A program made the position numbers and the translations under genes. A stretch of 64,000 nucleotides of DNA from Pantoea nemavictus (lineage in GTDB: Bacteria > Pseudomonadota > Gammaproteobacteria > Enterobacterales > Enterobacteriaceae): positions 2,914,001-2,978,000 of the forward strand of contig NZ_JBBGZW010000001.1 of assembly GCF_037479095.1 (NCBI RefSeq), written 5' to 3'. Positions 29,165-39,210 of the stretch are shown in pieces (within the stretch, counting starts at the first letter, position 1; every line of letters starts with the position of its first letter). The notes beneath the pieces were generated by a model. The model saw only the letters and a list, made by a program, of their open reading frames with translations. It ran no database searches and was not told where the DNA came from.

Positions 29165-30091
29165 ATGACATATGCACTGGAAATTTCCGGGCTGACCAAA
29201 ACCTATCCCGGCGGCGTACAGGCGCTGAAAGGACTCGATCTCAACGTGGAAGCGGGGGATTTTTACGCCTTGCTCGGGCCTAACGGTGCCGGAAAATCCA
29301 CCACCATCGGTATTATCAGCTCGCTGGTGAATAAATCTGGTGGCAGCGTGCGCGTGTTTGGTTATGACCTGCAAAAAGATGTGGTCAACGCCAAGCGTCA
29401 GCTCGGGCTGGTGCCGCAGGAGTTCAACTTCAATCCGTTTGAAACCGTGATGCAGATTGTGGTGAATCAGGCGGGTTACTACGGCGTGGAACGTGCCGAA
29501 GCCAACAAGCGTGCAGAAAAATACCTTAACCAGCTTGATCTGTGGGGCAAGCGCAACGAACGTGCGCGTATGCTTTCGGGCGGGATGAAGCGCCGCCTGA
29601 TGATTGCGCGTGCCTTGATGCATGAGCCGAAGCTGCTCATCCTCGATGAGCCCACTGCGGGCGTGGATATCGAACTGCGCCGTTCGATGTGGAGTTTCCT
29701 GAAAGAGCTGAATATCAAAGGCACCACCATCATCCTCACCACGCACTATCTGGAAGAGGCGGAGATGCTGTGCCGCAATATTGGCATCATTCAGAGCGGC
29801 GAGCTGGTGGAAAACACCTCGATGAAAGGGCTGCTCTCCAAGCTGCAATCCGAAACCTTCATTCTGGATCTCGCTCCGCGCAGTCCGCTGCCGCAGCTGG
29901 AGGGCTTCCAGTATCGACTGGTGGATACCTCCACGCTGGAAGTGGAAGTGATGCGCGAGCAAGGACTGAACAGCGTGTTCAGTCAGCTGAGCGCGCAGGG
30001 CGTGCAGGTACTGAGTATGCGCAATAAAGCTAACCGCCTTGAGGAGCTGTTCGTCAGCCTGACACAGGGAAAAACAGGAGTGAAAGCATGA
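29165..30091 (+). CDS. yadG: ABC transporter ATP-binding protein YadG
   Basis: 308-aa ATPase of an ABC-2-type exporter. Walker A GPNGAGKST (near residue 40), signature LSGGMKRR, Walker B LLILDEPTAGVD, and the D/H-loop ILTTHYLEEAEMLC. ATG 29165 gives MTYALEISGLTKTYPGG, matching the E. coli protein in start and length; a longer frame to 29015 is rejected. Pairs with YadH, whose ATG overlaps the stop by four bases. The exported substrate is unknown. Confidence 0.95.
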   Translation: MTYALEISGLTKTYPGGVQALKGLDLNVEAGDFYALLGPNGAGKSTTIGIISSLVNKSGGSVRVFGYDLQKDVVNAKRQLGLVPQEFNFNPFETVMQIVVNQAGYYGVERAEANKRAEKYLNQLDLWGKRNERARMLSGGMKRRLMIARALMHEPKLLILDEPTAGVDIELRRSMWSFLKELNIKGTTIILTTHYLEEAEMLCRNIGIIQSGELVENTSMKGLLSKLQSETFILDLAPRSPLPQLEGFQYRLVDTSTLEVEVMREQGLNSVFSQLSAQGVQVLSMRNKANRLEELFVSLTQGKTGVKA

Positions 30092-30858
30092 CGCACTTGT
30101 ATTGGGTGGCGCTCAAGAGTATCTGGAGCAAAGAGATTAACCGCTTCGCCCGCATCTGGATTCAGACGCTGGTGCCGCCGGTAATCACCATGACGCTCTA
30201 TTTCATCATCTTCGGCAATCTGATTGGTTCGCGCATCGGCGATATGCACGGTTTCAGCTACATGCAGTTTATCGTGCCGGGCCTGATCATGATGGCGGTG
30301 ATCACTAACGCTTACGCCAACGTGGCATCATCGTTCTTCAGCGCCAAGTTCCAGCGCAATATTGAAGAGCTGCTGGTGGCGCCGGTGCCAACGCACATCA
30401 TCATCGCCGGTTATGTCGGCGGTGGCGTGGCGCGTGGTGTGTGCGTGGGGATTTTGGTTACCGCGATTTCACTGTTCTTCGTGCCGTTCCACGTACATTC
30501 ATGGTCGATGGTGGCGCTGACGCTGCTGCTGACAGCGATCTTATTCTCGCTGGCGGGCCTGCTGAATGCGGTCTTCGCGCGCACCTTTGACGATATCAGC
30601 CTGATTCCGACCTTCGTGCTGACGCCGTTAACCTATCTTGGCGGCGTGTTCTACTCGCTGACTCTGCTGCCGCCGTTCTGGCAAGCGGTGTCGAAGCTCA
30701 ATCCGGTGGTGTATATGATCAGCGGCTTCCGTTACGGTTTCCTCGGCATCAACGATGTGCCGCTGGTGTTTACGCTATCGGTGCTGATTGCCTTTATCGT
30801 GGTGTTTTACGTGCTGGTGTATACGCTGATTCAGCGTGGCAGGGGATTAAGAACTTAA
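30088..30858 (+). CDS. yadH: ABC-2 type transporter permease YadH
   Basis: 256-aa inner-membrane permease with six hydrophobic segments and the ABC-2 hallmark PLTYLGGVFYSLTLLPPFW near residue 190, followed by LNPVVYMISGFRYGF. Translationally coupled to yadG through the ATGA overlap. A perfect hairpin terminator closes the two-gene unit, so the downstream acyltransferase is separate. Length and order match E. coli. Confidence 0.95.
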   Translation: MTHLYWVALKSIWSKEINRFARIWIQTLVPPVITMTLYFIIFGNLIGSRIGDMHGFSYMQFIVPGLIMMAVITNAYANVASSFFSAKFQRNIEELLVAPVPTHIIIAGYVGGGVARGVCVGILVTAISLFFVPFHVHSWSMVALTLLLTAILFSLAGLLNAVFARTFDDISLIPTFVLTPLTYLGGVFYSLTLLPPFWQAVSKLNPVVYMISGFRYGFLGINDVPLVFTLSVLIAFIVVFYVLVYTLIQRGRGLRT

Positions 30859-30875
30859 GTTCGTCTGTTCTCGGA

Positions 30876-30907
30876 ATAAAAAATGCAGCTGCGGCTGCAT
30901 TTTTTAT
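30876..30907 (+). terminator. yadGH terminator
   Basis: ATAAAAAATGCAGC / GCTGCATTTTTTAT is a perfect 14-bp inverted repeat around TGCG, with A- and T-runs in the arms; usable in both directions. Confidence 0.9.
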
Positions 30908-31004
30908 GCGTAATTCCCAACTGATTTAAGAAGGGTCTTGTTAGGGCGGTGGTGAACTTCTCGTATTTTGCTGGGCTGGCATAGGCGGCATCAGGGAAGT
31001 AGCA

Positions 31005-32012
31005 ATGAATCGTGTTTCATGGATCGATAACTTACGCGGGATGAGTATCCTCGCAGTGATATTTTTGCATTGTATGATTGCGGTGAATCAGCAGGCGGGA
31101 CATTTCACGGCATTCAACGAACTGGTTAATCAGCTATTAGCACCTGTGCGGATGGGGTTGATGTGCTTTATTGCCGGGATGTTTGTCGAGAGTGGCTTAC
31201 GCAAAGGCGTTAACCGCTATTTACGTAATAAAGTCAGCACTATTCTTTATCCCTTCGCAATTTGGGCGCTTATTTATGGCGGACTTAAATTCCTGTTTAG
31301 CTCGATGGCCAATCATCCACAGTCGCCGTTGGGAATTATTTTAGGTCATCTGAGCGGTAGCGATATAACGTGGTTTTTGCATTCACTGTTCTTATTCTTC
31401 GTGCTGATCATTCCGGCGCGTCGTTTGCCATGCTGGCTGGTGCTAGCGTTGTGCATCATTGGTAGCCTGTGGCTTCCCGCTATCCCCGCTGATTCACTCT
31501 TTGCCAGCTTTGATAATCTGCATATCAATAAATCGATAACCTTGTTCGCTTTTTTCTATGTGGGTGACTGGCTGGTGCGCAATGACACGGATATAGCACT
31601 GGTGGCGCAGCGTCGTCAGGTGATGGGAATCTCGCTGGCAAGTTTTCTGTTGCTTTCAGCATTCAGCTTATGGGGCGGATTAGGCCAGCATTCGCCTTTA
31701 ATGCTGCCTTTAGCCCTCGTCTCAATTCCGCTGTTTGTGCTACTTGCTGAGCGGGTTCATCTTCGCTGGATAAACTATATTGGTCGTCATTCGATAGTGT
31801 TTTATTTGTCGCATTACCTGGCGATTCAGGTTTGCAGTAAATTCCTGCGTGTTGAGCACTCAACGCTGTGGCTGGATGATATACGTTTTCTGCTGGCATT
31901 TATGGCGGCCGTCGCACTGCCCGCTGTGCTCTGTCAGCTACGCGATAGAGGCTGGTTTGGCTGGTTATTCACGCTAAAAAGAAAGAGAACGTCGCCACTG
32001 GTGAGTGCGTAA
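31005..32012 (+). CDS. Acyltransferase family (acyltransferase 3) membrane protein
   Basis: 335-aa polytopic membrane protein. Starts MNRVSWIDNLRGMSILAVI with the conserved R in DNLRG and HC near residue 23, and about ten hydrophobic segments, as in OafA/WecH-type acyltransferases that O-acetylate glycans or other envelope substrates. YIGRHSIVFYLSHYLAIQV near residue 260 is the usual C-terminal landmark. A G-rich segment at 30991-31000 may be the ribosome site (CATCAGGGAAG). It is monocistronic between terminators, slightly more AT-rich than its neighbours, and not part of the E. coli order, so an accessory insertion is likely. Substrate unknown. Confidence 0.85.
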   Translation: MNRVSWIDNLRGMSILAVIFLHCMIAVNQQAGHFTAFNELVNQLLAPVRMGLMCFIAGMFVESGLRKGVNRYLRNKVSTILYPFAIWALIYGGLKFLFSSMANHPQSPLGIILGHLSGSDITWFLHSLFLFFVLIIPARRLPCWLVLALCIIGSLWLPAIPADSLFASFDNLHINKSITLFAFFYVGDWLVRNDTDIALVAQRRQVMGISLASFLLLSAFSLWGGLGQHSPLMLPLALVSIPLFVLLAERVHLRWINYIGRHSIVFYLSHYLAIQVCSKFLRVEHSTLWLDDIRFLLAFMAAVALPAVLCQLRDRGWFGWLFTLKRKRTSPLVSA

Positions 32013-32029
32013 TACGGGAAATCAAAGAG

Positions 32030-32057
32030 AAGGGCGCGGTGTAAAAACCGCGCCCTT
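32030..32057. terminator. Bidirectional stem-loop between acyltransferase gene and panD
   Basis: AAGGGCGCGGT / ACCGCGCCCTT form an 11-bp perfect stem around GTAAAA. On the minus strand CTCTTTGATTT follows the stem. Serves the two convergent genes. Confidence 0.75.
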
Positions 32058-32063
32058 GCTGTA

Positions 32064-32444
32064 TCAGGCTACCTGAACCGGCAACGCCTTAGCGAGGCGC
32101 TTCATTTCATTGTCGCCTTCAAAATAGGCGACTTTCGGCTGCCAGCTGCGCGCGACTTCATCTTCCACCTGCACGTAAGAGCAGATGATCATGATATCGC
32201 CAGCACAGGCACAGCGTGCGGCGGCGCCGTTGACCGAAATGATCTTCGAGCCACGTTCAGCGGCAATCGCATAGGTTGAAAAACGCTGGCCGTTGGTGAC
32301 GTTATAGATGTCGATGGCTTCATACTGCAGAATGCCGGACGCATCGAGGAAATCCTGGTCAATGGCGCAGGAACCTTCGTAATGCAAATCTGCCTGGGTG
32401 ACTTTAACGCGATGCAGTTTGCCCTGAAGTACGGTACGAATCAT
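32064..32444 (-). CDS. panD: Aspartate 1-decarboxylase PanD
   Basis: 126-aa pyruvoyl enzyme that makes beta-alanine for pantothenate. The self-cleavage site is Gly24-Ser25 in HYEGSCAID, from which the pyruvoyl group forms; Lys9 and Tyr58-region residues ([12 protein letters not shown]) are in place. Same length as E. coli PanD. Last gene of the panB-panC-panD series, 41 bases after panC. Confidence 0.97.
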   Translation of the reverse strand: MIRTVLQGKLHRVKVTQADLHYEGSCAIDQDFLDASGILQYEAIDIYNVTNGQRFSTYAIAAERGSKIISVNGAAARCACAGDIMIICSYVQVEDEVARSWQPKVAYFEGDNEMKRLAKALPVQVA

Positions 32445-32485
32445 AGCGGGATAACCTTATTATGCTGCTAATAAACGACGGAAAA

Positions 32486-33340
32486 TTACTCCGTCAGATC
32501 CACTTGCTGATTATCGATCAGCCGCGCATTGCCCAGCCAGGCGGCCATTAAAATCACCGCGCGTTGGCTATCGACAGTTAGCGCTTGCAGGGTTGCGGCA
32601 TCGCAGATGGCTAATCCATCCGGACGGAAACCCCGATCGCGCAGCGACGCTTCCGCTTGCTCGATAATCTCTTCGACATGGCGCTCGCCATTGCTCAGAC
32701 GCTCGGCCATGCTGTTCATCACCTTACTGAGACCGGCGGCGATTTTACGTTCGTCGGCGGTGAGATAACCATTGCGCGAACTCAGCGCCAGACCATCTTG
32801 GGCGCGCACCGTTGGCACACCCACGATCTCAATATCAAAGCCCATATCCGCCACCATCTTGCGGATAATCGCCAGCTGTTGAAAATCTTTCTCGCCGAAG
32901 CAGGCGATGTCGGGCTGCACCAGATTGAACAATTTGCTGACGACGGTGGAGACGCCGCGGAAATGGCCCGGACGGCTGGCGCCTTCCAGCAGCGATGAGA
33001 GTCCCGGTACTTCGACAAACGTCTGGCTATCGAGACCTTGCGGGTAAACCTCCGCTGGCGCCGGCGCAAATACCACATCGACGCTGTGACGATTGAGCTT
33101 CTCGCAATCGTCCTGCAGCGTGCGTGGATAGCGCGCCAGGTCGTCGGGACGCTCAAACTGCATCGGGTTAACGAAAATGGATACCACCACAATATCGGCC
33201 CGTTCACGCGCTTCATCGACCAACGTCAGATGACCGTCATGCAGGTTGCCCATGGTCGGGACGAGCGCGATACGTTTGCCTGCCTGACGCCAGCGACGAA
33301 TTTCACGACGCAGCATCGGCAGTGTTTCGATGATCAGCAC
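32486..33340 (-). CDS. panC: Pantothenate synthetase PanC
   Basis: 284-aa ATP-dependent ligase joining pantoate and beta-alanine. The HIGH-like motif is in [17 protein letters not shown] near residue 30, and [15 protein letters not shown] and [10 protein letters not shown] mark the nucleotide and pantoate sites. Same length range as the E. coli enzyme. Sits 15 bases after panB on the same strand and is clearly co-transcribed. Confidence 0.97.
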   Translation of the reverse strand: MLIIETLPMLRREIRRWRQAGKRIALVPTMGNLHDGHLTLVDEARERADIVVVSIFVNPMQFERPDDLARYPRTLQDDCEKLNRHSVDVVFAPAPAEVYPQGLDSQTFVEVPGLSSLLEGASRPGHFRGVSTVVSKLFNLVQPDIACFGEKDFQQLAIIRKMVADMGFDIEIVGVPTVRAQDGLALSSRNGYLTADERKIAAGLSKVMNSMAERLSNGERHVEEIIEQAEASLRDRGFRPDGLAICDAATLQALTVDSQRAVILMAAWLGNARLIDNQQVDLTE

Positions 33341-33355
33341 TGCAAATCTCCTGAT

Positions 33356-34150
33356 TTACTGGAAACTGTGTTCAGCGGCTGGATAGATGCCCGCTTCAAC
33401 GTCGGCGATATATTGGCGAATTGCCGCACGAATGTCGCCAGTTTCGGCGAGGAAATTTTTGGCAAATTTGGGAATGTGGCCGCCGGTAATGCCAAAGGCG
33501 TCATGCATCACCAGAATCTGACCGTCGGTGACGTTGCCAGCGCCGATACCAATCACCGGCACCGACAGCGCTTTGGTGACGCGCTCGGCTAATGCCACCG
33601 GGACGCACTCCAGCACCAGCAGCTGCATGCCCGCGGCTTCCAGCGCTAGTGCATCAGCCAGCAGACGTTCGGCGGCAGCTTCATCGCGGCCCTGTACTTT
33701 ATAGCCGCCGAAAACATTAACCGATTGCGGTGTCAGTCCCAGATGGCCGCACACCGGTACGGCGCGCTCGGTCAGCATGCGCACGGTTTCCGCCAGCCAC
33801 TCACCGCCCTCCAGCTTCACCATGTTGGCACCGGCGCGCATCAGCTGCGCGGCATTAGTGAAGGTGTGTTCCGGCGTGGCATAACTCATAAACGGCAGGT
33901 CAGCCATTAACAGTGCCTGCGGCGCGCCACGGCGCACGGCGGCGGTATGATAAGCGATATCCGCGACGGTAACCGGTAACGTCGATTCATGGCCTTGCAC
34001 GGTCATGCCGAGCGAATCACCAATCAGCATCACCTGAATGCCTTCATTGGCAAAGAGACGGGCAAAACTAAAATCGTACGCCGTCAGCGTGGCAAATTTG
34101 CGGCCGCTGGTTTTGAGTTGGCGTAGATGGGAGATAGTTGTCGGTTTCAT
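33356..34150 (-). CDS. panB: Ketopantoate hydroxymethyltransferase PanB
   Basis: 264-aa enzyme transferring a hydroxymethyl group from methylene-THF to 2-oxoisovalerate, first step of pantothenate synthesis. Mg-binding Asp residues appear in [19 protein letters not shown] and the active-site Glu in [25 protein letters not shown] is the C-terminal hallmark. Follows folK by 42 bases. Length equals E. coli PanB. Confidence 0.97.
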   Translation of the reverse strand: MKPTTISHLRQLKTSGRKFATLTAYDFSFARLFANEGIQVMLIGDSLGMTVQGHESTLPVTVADIAYHTAAVRRGAPQALLMADLPFMSYATPEHTFTNAAQLMRAGANMVKLEGGEWLAETVRMLTERAVPVCGHLGLTPQSVNVFGGYKVQGRDEAAAERLLADALALEAAGMQLLVLECVPVALAERVTKALSVPVIGIGAGNVTDGQILVMHDAFGITGGHIPKFAKNFLAETGDIRAAIRQYIADVEAGIYPAAEHSFQ

Positions 34151-34192
34151 CGCACACTCCAGAGTTTTCTGATGCGCGCAGTGTACTACGGG

Positions 34193-34678
34193 TTACTCAG
34201 ACCACAAACGGATAGCGCTGCGATCCAGCCTGGCAAGAATCTCAGCCAATGCTTGCCCGTTTGGCAGCGCCAGCTGCGGCGCAATCTCCAGCAACGGCAC
34301 CAGCATAAAAGCGCGATTGTGCATGTCGTAATGCGGCACGGTGAGACGCGGGGTGTTAATCGTAGCGTTGCCAAACAGCATGATGTCGAGATCCAGCGTA
34401 CGCGGTCCCCAACGTTCAGCTTTACGCACGCGACCGTGATCCAGCTCGATACGTTGCGTGTGATCGAGCAGCGCTTCGGCAGCCAGCGCGGTTTCCAGTT
34501 CCACCACCGCATTAAGGTAATCGGGCTGATCCGGAGGGCCGTACGGCGGCGTGCGATATAACGAAGAGGTTTTGAGGCGCGAGGTGTACGGAATGGCATC
34601 CAGTGCGGCCAGCGCTGCATCAACCTGATGCAGCGGATCGGCCAGATTACTGCCTAAAGCGAGGTAAACGCGGGTCAT
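34193..34678 (-). CDS. folK: HPPK, folate biosynthesis FolK
   Basis: 161-aa 6-hydroxymethyl-dihydropterin pyrophosphokinase. Family signature [11 protein letters not shown] with the Mg-binding Asp pair is near residue 93, and [12 protein letters not shown] at the start; [12 protein letters not shown] is also conserved. Its ATG overlaps the pcnB stop by four bases, the usual enterobacterial arrangement, so it is coupled to pcnB translation. Confidence 0.96.
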   Translation of the reverse strand: MTRVYLALGSNLADPLHQVDAALAALDAIPYTSRLKTSSLYRTPPYGPPDQPDYLNAVVELETALAAEALLDHTQRIELDHGRVRKAERWGPRTLDLDIMLFGNATINTPRLTVPHYDMHNRAFMLVPLLEIAPQLALPNGQALAEILARLDRSAIRLWSE

Positions 34679-36090
34679 TGCGCGCTATTGGTATCGCGAC
34701 GTGGCCCGGTTGGACGGCGGCGTGGACGGCGCGGTTTACGGCGCGGTGCCGGATCGTCGCCCAGCGTGGTCATCATGGTTTTCTGCTGGACCGGCGCGGC
34801 CGCCTGGAACTCGCCCCACCAATGCGTCAGCTTTTGCAGCTCAGGATTGTTTTCCACGTCGGCACGCAGCGCCATCAGGTCGTAAGCGGCGCGGAACTTA
34901 GGATGCTCCATCAGCTTCCACGCACGTTTGCCGTGACGACGCGACATGCGCAACTGCAGCTGCCAGATATCGCGAATCAAAGTGGTGATACGTTTCGGAA
35001 TCGCTAGCGCGCGGCAGGCTTCATCCAGAATTTCGTTCATCGACAGGGCAAAGGCATCGTAATAGGTCAGGCCGCTTTCCTGCGCAATACGCTCGGCGGA
35101 TTCCAGCTGCGGATACCAGAACATGGCAGCAAACAGGAAGGCCGGGTTAACGCGCATATCATTTTGAATACGCGTATCAGTATTTTTCAGCACCTGCGCC
35201 AGCATGCGCTCCATCAGGCTGTCGCTTTCGGCGGTGAAACCCCGCGTCAGCGTCGGGAACAGCGGCTGGAACAGCTGATATTCACGCATCATCTGATAGG
35301 TGCGGTAGCCGTAACCGGCCTGCAGCAGCTTGAGTGACTCTTCAAACATACGCGCCGGAGGAATGTCATTCAGCAGCGTCGCCAGGCGCGGGATCGGCTC
35401 GGCGGTTTCTGCAGCAATACGCATCTGCAGCTTGGCGGCAAAACGTACCACACGCAGCATGCGCACCGGATCTTCGCGATAGCGTGTTTCCGGATCGCCA
35501 ATCAGGCGAATGATGCCTTCCTGCAGATCGTGCAGGCCGCCGACGTAATCGCGGACGGTGAAATCGGCCACGCTGTAATAGAGGCTGTTGATGGTCAGAT
35601 CGCGGCGCTGGGCATCATCTTCAATGCTGCCGAAGATGTTGTCGCGCAGCAGCATGCCGTTCTGGCCGCGCTGCGAGCTATTGCGATCTTCTTCGCTCTC
35701 TTCCTGATGATGGCCGCGGAAGGTGGCAACTTCGATCACTTCCGGACCGAACATCACATGCGCCAGACGGAAACGACGACCCACCAGGCGGCAGTTGCGG
35801 AACAGCTTGCGCATCTGCTCAGGCGTGGCGTTGGTGGTGATATCAAAGTCTTTTGGCTTGCTGCCGAGCAGCAAATCACGCACGCCGCCGCCAACCAGGT
35901 AAGCTTCGTATCCGGCTTTGTTCAGGCGATAGAGCACTTTAAGGGCGTTTTCGCTGATATCTTTGCGTGAGATGTTGTGGCTTTCGCGTGGAATGACGGT
36001 CATCAGACTCTTCTCAGCTTCCACCTCTTCAGGCGCCTCCTCATCACGCTTGAGGACTCTCCGGCAAAAATTAGCGACTCGGGTAAAAAT
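34675..36090 (-). CDS. pcnB: Poly(A) polymerase I PcnB, non-canonical ATT start
   Basis: 471 aa if read from ATT at 36090-36088. That start gives [18 protein letters not shown], which aligns with the N-terminus of E. coli PcnB, known to initiate at AUU, and GAGGTG lies 5 bases upstream. Reading from GTG 36024 would lose 22 conserved residues. Nucleotidyltransferase motif [12 protein letters not shown], catalytic Asp pair in [14 protein letters not shown]-binding region [13 protein letters not shown], Arg/Pro-rich basic tail. The enzyme adds 3' poly(A) to RNAs and promotes their decay; the weak start keeps its level low. Confidence 0.93.
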   Translation of the reverse strand: MFTRVANFCRRVLKRDEEAPEEVEAEKSLMTVIPRESHNISRKDISENALKVLYRLNKAGYEAYLVGGGVRDLLLGSKPKDFDITTNATPEQMRKLFRNCRLVGRRFRLAHVMFGPEVIEVATFRGHHQEESEEDRNSSQRGQNGMLLRDNIFGSIEDDAQRRDLTINSLYYSVADFTVRDYVGGLHDLQEGIIRLIGDPETRYREDPVRMLRVVRFAAKLQMRIAAETAEPIPRLATLLNDIPPARMFEESLKLLQAGYGYRTYQMMREYQLFQPLFPTLTRGFTAESDSLMERMLAQVLKNTDTRIQNDMRVNPAFLFAAMFWYPQLESAERIAQESGLTYYDAFALSMNEILDEACRALAIPKRITTLIRDIWQLQLRMSRRHGKRAWKLMEHPKFRAAYDLMALRADVENNPELQKLTHWWGEFQAAAPVQQKTMMTTLGDDPAPRRKPRRPRRRPTGPRRDTNSAQ

Positions 36091-36127
36091 GGGACACCTC
36101 GACAGTGATAAAAGGGTGTTAATAAAA

Positions 36128-37063
36128 TCAGCGGCTAATCATAGCCTGTTGAGAACCATTTAGGAATGGCGATGTCGTTTCATCGGGCTTGAGACCGTTC
36201 TGCAACGGAATCAGGCGGATATTCCACTGCGCGACGGCCTGTTTCAGCAGGTTTTCCAGCGATTCATCCTGCCATCCTGGCGAAACCGGTTGACCGAGAA
36301 AGCGCAGCGCCTGCACCAGCAGCGGTCGCGCATCGCCGGTTGGCAGCGCGGGCGCATGATTTTGCTTTGAAAGTTTATTGCCATCCTGATTGACCGCGAG
36401 CGGTAAATGCAGGTAATCCGGCACCGGCCAGGCGAACTGCTGATAAAGCGCTATCTGGCGCACCGTCGGCTCAATTAAATCTGCGCCGCGCACAATTTCC
36501 GTTACGCCTTGAAAATGGTCATCGACCACCACCGCCAGGTTATAGGCAAATAGCCCATCACGGCGATGGATAATAAAATCTTCCTGTGCCAGCTGCGCTT
36601 CCGCCTGTAAATGGCCGCGCAAACGATCGTCAAAACCGAAAACGGGTGCATGTTGACGCAGGCGTAATGCGGCATTATCGGGTGGCAGCTGCAAATCGCG
36701 GCAGTGGCCGTCATAAAATCCGCCTGACTGCTGAATACGACGCCGGGTACAGCGGCAGAAGTAACTTTGACGATGGCTTTGCAGCCAGCTCAGCGCGGCA
36801 CGATAGGCATCATGACGCTGTGACTGCCACAGCACTTCGCCATCCCACTGCAAACCGTAATGTTCCAGCTGCTGCAAAATACGCGTTGCCGCACCGGGAA
36901 CTTCACGTGGCGGATCGATATCTTCGATGCGCACCAGCCAGCTTCCCTGTTGCGCACGCGCACTCAGGTAACTGCCTAACGCAGCAATCAGCGAACCAAA
37001 ATGCAGGTCACCCGAAGGAGAGGGAGCGAAACGCCCAATGCAGGGAGGAGTTAAAGCGGTCAT
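36128..37063 (-). CDS. gluQ: Glutamyl-Q tRNA(Asp) synthetase GluQ
   Basis: 311-aa truncated GluRS-like enzyme that attaches glutamate to queuosine in tRNA-Asp. HIGH-like motif [24 protein letters not shown]-like KLSKQNHAP, and a zinc site with Cys residues in FCRCTRRR and [11 protein letters not shown] 37063 gives [18 protein letters not shown]; a longer frame overlaps the dksA end and is rejected. Follows dksA by 70 bases and precedes pcnB by 37, the conserved order. Confidence 0.95.
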   Translation of the reverse strand: MTALTPPCIGRFAPSPSGDLHFGSLIAALGSYLSARAQQGSWLVRIEDIDPPREVPGAATRILQQLEHYGLQWDGEVLWQSQRHDAYRAALSWLQSHRQSYFCRCTRRRIQQSGGFYDGHCRDLQLPPDNAALRLRQHAPVFGFDDRLRGHLQAEAQLAQEDFIIHRRDGLFAYNLAVVVDDHFQGVTEIVRGADLIEPTVRQIALYQQFAWPVPDYLHLPLAVNQDGNKLSKQNHAPALPTGDARPLLVQALRFLGQPVSPGWQDESLENLLKQAVAQWNIRLIPLQNGLKPDETTSPFLNGSQQAMISR

Positions 37064-37133
37064 TTGGAAGTGTACCGCACGTCGGGAAAACAGGGATTTT
37101 CCCGGCTGTGCGGTAACAGTTTGCTCACGGCCA

Positions 37134-37589
37134 TTAGCCAGCCATCTGCTTCTCGCGGATTTCTGCCAGCGTTTTGCAGTCGATGCAGAGGTCAGCAGTC
37201 GGACGCGCTTCGAGGCGGCGAATACCAATTTCTACACCGCAGGAATCACAGTAGCCGAAATCGTCGTCATCCACTTTCTTAAGCGTTTTCTCAATCTTTT
37301 TAATGAGTTTACGCTCACGATCGCGGTTACGTAATTCCAGGCTGAACTCTTCTTCCTGTGCGGCACGGTCGACCGGATCCGGGAAGTTGGCAGCTTCGTC
37401 CTGCATGTGCGACACAGTGCGATCTACTTCATCCCGAAGTTGGTTGCGCCAGGCTTCCAGAATCTTACGGAAGTGACCTAGCTGGGCGTCGTTCATATAC
37501 TCTTCGCCCGGTTTCACCTGATACGGCTCCACTCCAGCAATGGCGAGGATACTCAGGGACGATGTTTTACGGTTTTGCCCTTCTTGCAT
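37134..37589 (-). CDS. dksA: RNA polymerase-binding factor DksA
   Basis: 151 aa, identical in length to E. coli DksA. It enters the RNA polymerase secondary channel and acts with ppGpp in the stringent response. The coiled-coil tip with the two acidic residues is in [10 protein letters not shown], and the zinc finger is CDSCGVEIG ... ADLCIDC. ATG 37589 ([17 protein letters not shown]) has GGAG upstream. An ERIC element occupies its upstream leader. Confidence 0.97.
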   Translation of the reverse strand: MQEGQNRKTSSLSILAIAGVEPYQVKPGEEYMNDAQLGHFRKILEAWRNQLRDEVDRTVSHMQDEAANFPDPVDRAAQEEEFSLELRNRDRERKLIKKIEKTLKKVDDDDFGYCDSCGVEIGIRRLEARPTADLCIDCKTLAEIREKQMAG

Positions 37590-37616
37590 GTTGTTTCTCC
37601 TGGATAACACGCACTT

Positions 37617-37734
37617 CCCTAGATGCTTCAAGTTGCTTGTGCACTGGCTGCGATCATTCATCTTCGTAACTTACGTGGGTAAGCACCGGAGATTCATTCT
37701 GTTGCCATCTTCCTGCAACCCGAAATATTTAGGG
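37617..37734 (-). repeat. ERIC element, copy 1 (upstream of dksA)
   Basis: 118 bp bounded by CCCTAGATGCTTCAAGTTGC and GCAACCCGAAATATTTAGGG, which are imperfect terminal inverted repeats. The minus strand reads GAATCTCCGGTGCTTACC and GTAAGTTACG, degenerate forms of the ERIC core. It fills much of the 304-bp sfsA-dksA gap, which otherwise shows no gene and presumably holds the dksA promoter. Confidence 0.8.
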
Positions 37735-37893
37735 CTTATCGATTCCCATAAAGGGAAAAAAACAGGCCGCTATAAATAGCAGAAGCAATCAAGGTTGGCA
37801 ATTATTCCTGACCACTGCTTGACAAGCCTCTGAAGAATCGCGTATTCAGCGCCTCGCCGAGAACAATTCTGGCACACCAAATTGCTATAAATA

Positions 37894-38598
37894 TTACAAC
37901 GCTACGTTAATCGGACGCGTTAGTAACATCTTTAACGGTGATATCTGAGCTTGATACGCTAACACCTCTACACCACAACGCTGCGCCTGTTCCAGTAGTT
38001 CTGCGTATTGCACGTCGATATGGCGTGCCGGGGAAACGTCCTCAATCCCCGTATGCAAAACCGCGAACAACAAAACGGCTCGATGACCCTCTGCCACGAT
38101 AGTGCTGAGTTCGCGCAGATGTTTCTGACCTCGAGTCGTCACGGCATCCGGAAAATAGCCTTTACCTAGATGTAAAAGGGTGACGGACTTGACTTCAATA
38201 TAGCAGTTCGATCGACCCTCCGCTTGCAGCAGAAAGTCAATTCGGCTTTTTTCCGTGCCGTATTTCACTTCAGGCTGGCAGTGGCTGTAAGCGGATAATT
38301 CCGGAATTGCATTGTGGCTTAGCGCCTCACGTACCAACTGGTTGGCGCGCAGCGTATTGACGCAGATCCAGTGGCCTTGTTGGGTCTCGGTGAGCTCCCA
38401 ACTGTGCGAATATTTTCGCGTAACGCTCTCGGAGGTTGAGTACCACACCGTGTCACCCGGCGTGGCACAACCGGTCATCGCGCCGGTGTTGGCGCAGTGA
38501 ATAGTTAGCGTTTCGCCTTCCGGCGTGATCACATCGGCTAAAAAACGTTTGTAACGGGCGATCAAGCGGGCGGGTTTGAGCGGGGGATCGAACTGCAT
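37894..38598 (-). CDS. sfsA: DNA-binding protein / sugar fermentation stimulation protein SfsA
   Basis: 234-aa protein, same size as E. coli SfsA. Conserved blocks include [39 protein letters not shown] and [10 protein letters not shown], the last with nuclease-like Asp/Glu/Lys spacing. Reported in E. coli as affecting maltose gene expression; mechanism uncertain. Its ATG directly follows the thpR stop, with the ribosome site inside thpR. Confidence 0.95.
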   Translation of the reverse strand: MQFDPPLKPARLIARYKRFLADVITPEGETLTIHCANTGAMTGCATPGDTVWYSTSESVTRKYSHSWELTETQQGHWICVNTLRANQLVREALSHNAIPELSAYSHCQPEVKYGTEKSRIDFLLQAEGRSNCYIEVKSVTLLHLGKGYFPDAVTTRGQKHLRELSTIVAEGHRAVLLFAVLHTGIEDVSPARHIDVQYAELLEQAQRCGVEVLAYQAQISPLKMLLTRPINVAL

Positions 38599-39135
38599 TT
38601 ACTCTCCTGATGATAGTAGCGGCCAGCGGGCCAGCGCCTGATAACGCGTGCGGCCGCGCGTCACGTTGGAGGCGAACAGTGCAAAATGATGGATATCAGT
38701 GCGCCAGTGAAAGCCGCGCGCGGGTAGCGCGACCTGTGACGCCGCATGGCGCAACAGCGTGACATGCGGATGGAATGGCTGCGCACTTTGCGCACAACCG
38801 TGCCGTGCGGCTTGCGCACGCAACAGGCTGGCGAGCTGCAGCAGGCCGCGCGGCGCACGCTGGCAACCCAGCCACACCACGCCGGGGCGCGGCCAGTGTC
38901 CGGCATCATCCAAATCCAGCGCAAAGCCAGGCTGCACAATGCGCGAGGCTAACAGCTGCAGCTTACGTGATGTCTCATCGCCTACCTCGCCGAGAAAGGC
39001 CAGCGTCAGGTGCAAATTGGCCGCCTCGACCGGTTTACCCGCCTCAGCCGCAAAGTTATCTGCGCGCCACTGCACCAGCTGTTGCTGGAGCGGAGCGGGC
39101 AGTTCAAGAGCAAAAAACAGACGTTGCGTTGCCAG
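38599..39135 (-). CDS. thpR: RNA 2',3'-cyclic phosphodiesterase ThpR (LigT), probable CTG start
   Basis: 178 aa from CTG at 39135. No ATG, GTG or TTG occurs in frame before the conserved TQRLFFALELPAP; CTG has GGAGG five bases upstream and yields a protein close to the 176 aa of E. coli ThpR. The next usual start, GTG 39075, would remove 20 conserved residues. Two HxT motifs (NLHLTLAF and HPHVTLL) form the 2H phosphoesterase site, which hydrolyses 2',3'-cyclic phosphate ends and can ligate tRNA halves in vitro. Divergent from hrpB. Confidence 0.88.
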   Translation of the reverse strand: MATQRLFFALELPAPLQQQLVQWRADNFAAEAGKPVEAANLHLTLAFLGEVGDETSRKLQLLASRIVQPGFALDLDDAGHWPRPGVVWLGCQRAPRGLLQLASLLRAQAARHGCAQSAQPFHPHVTLLRHAASQVALPARGFHWRTDIHHFALFASNVTRGRTRYQALARWPLLSSGE

Positions 39136-39210
39136 GTTGGCCTCCGGTAAACCGCGCTTGAGAGTGCTACAATGCGCGCCATCTTAGCACAGGCATTTTG
39201 GGAGTTGAGT

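Noticed and set aside
29069..29962. 297-codon minus-strand frame opposite yadG
   Set aside because: Antisense shadow of a clearly conserved ABC ATPase; no family motif of its own.
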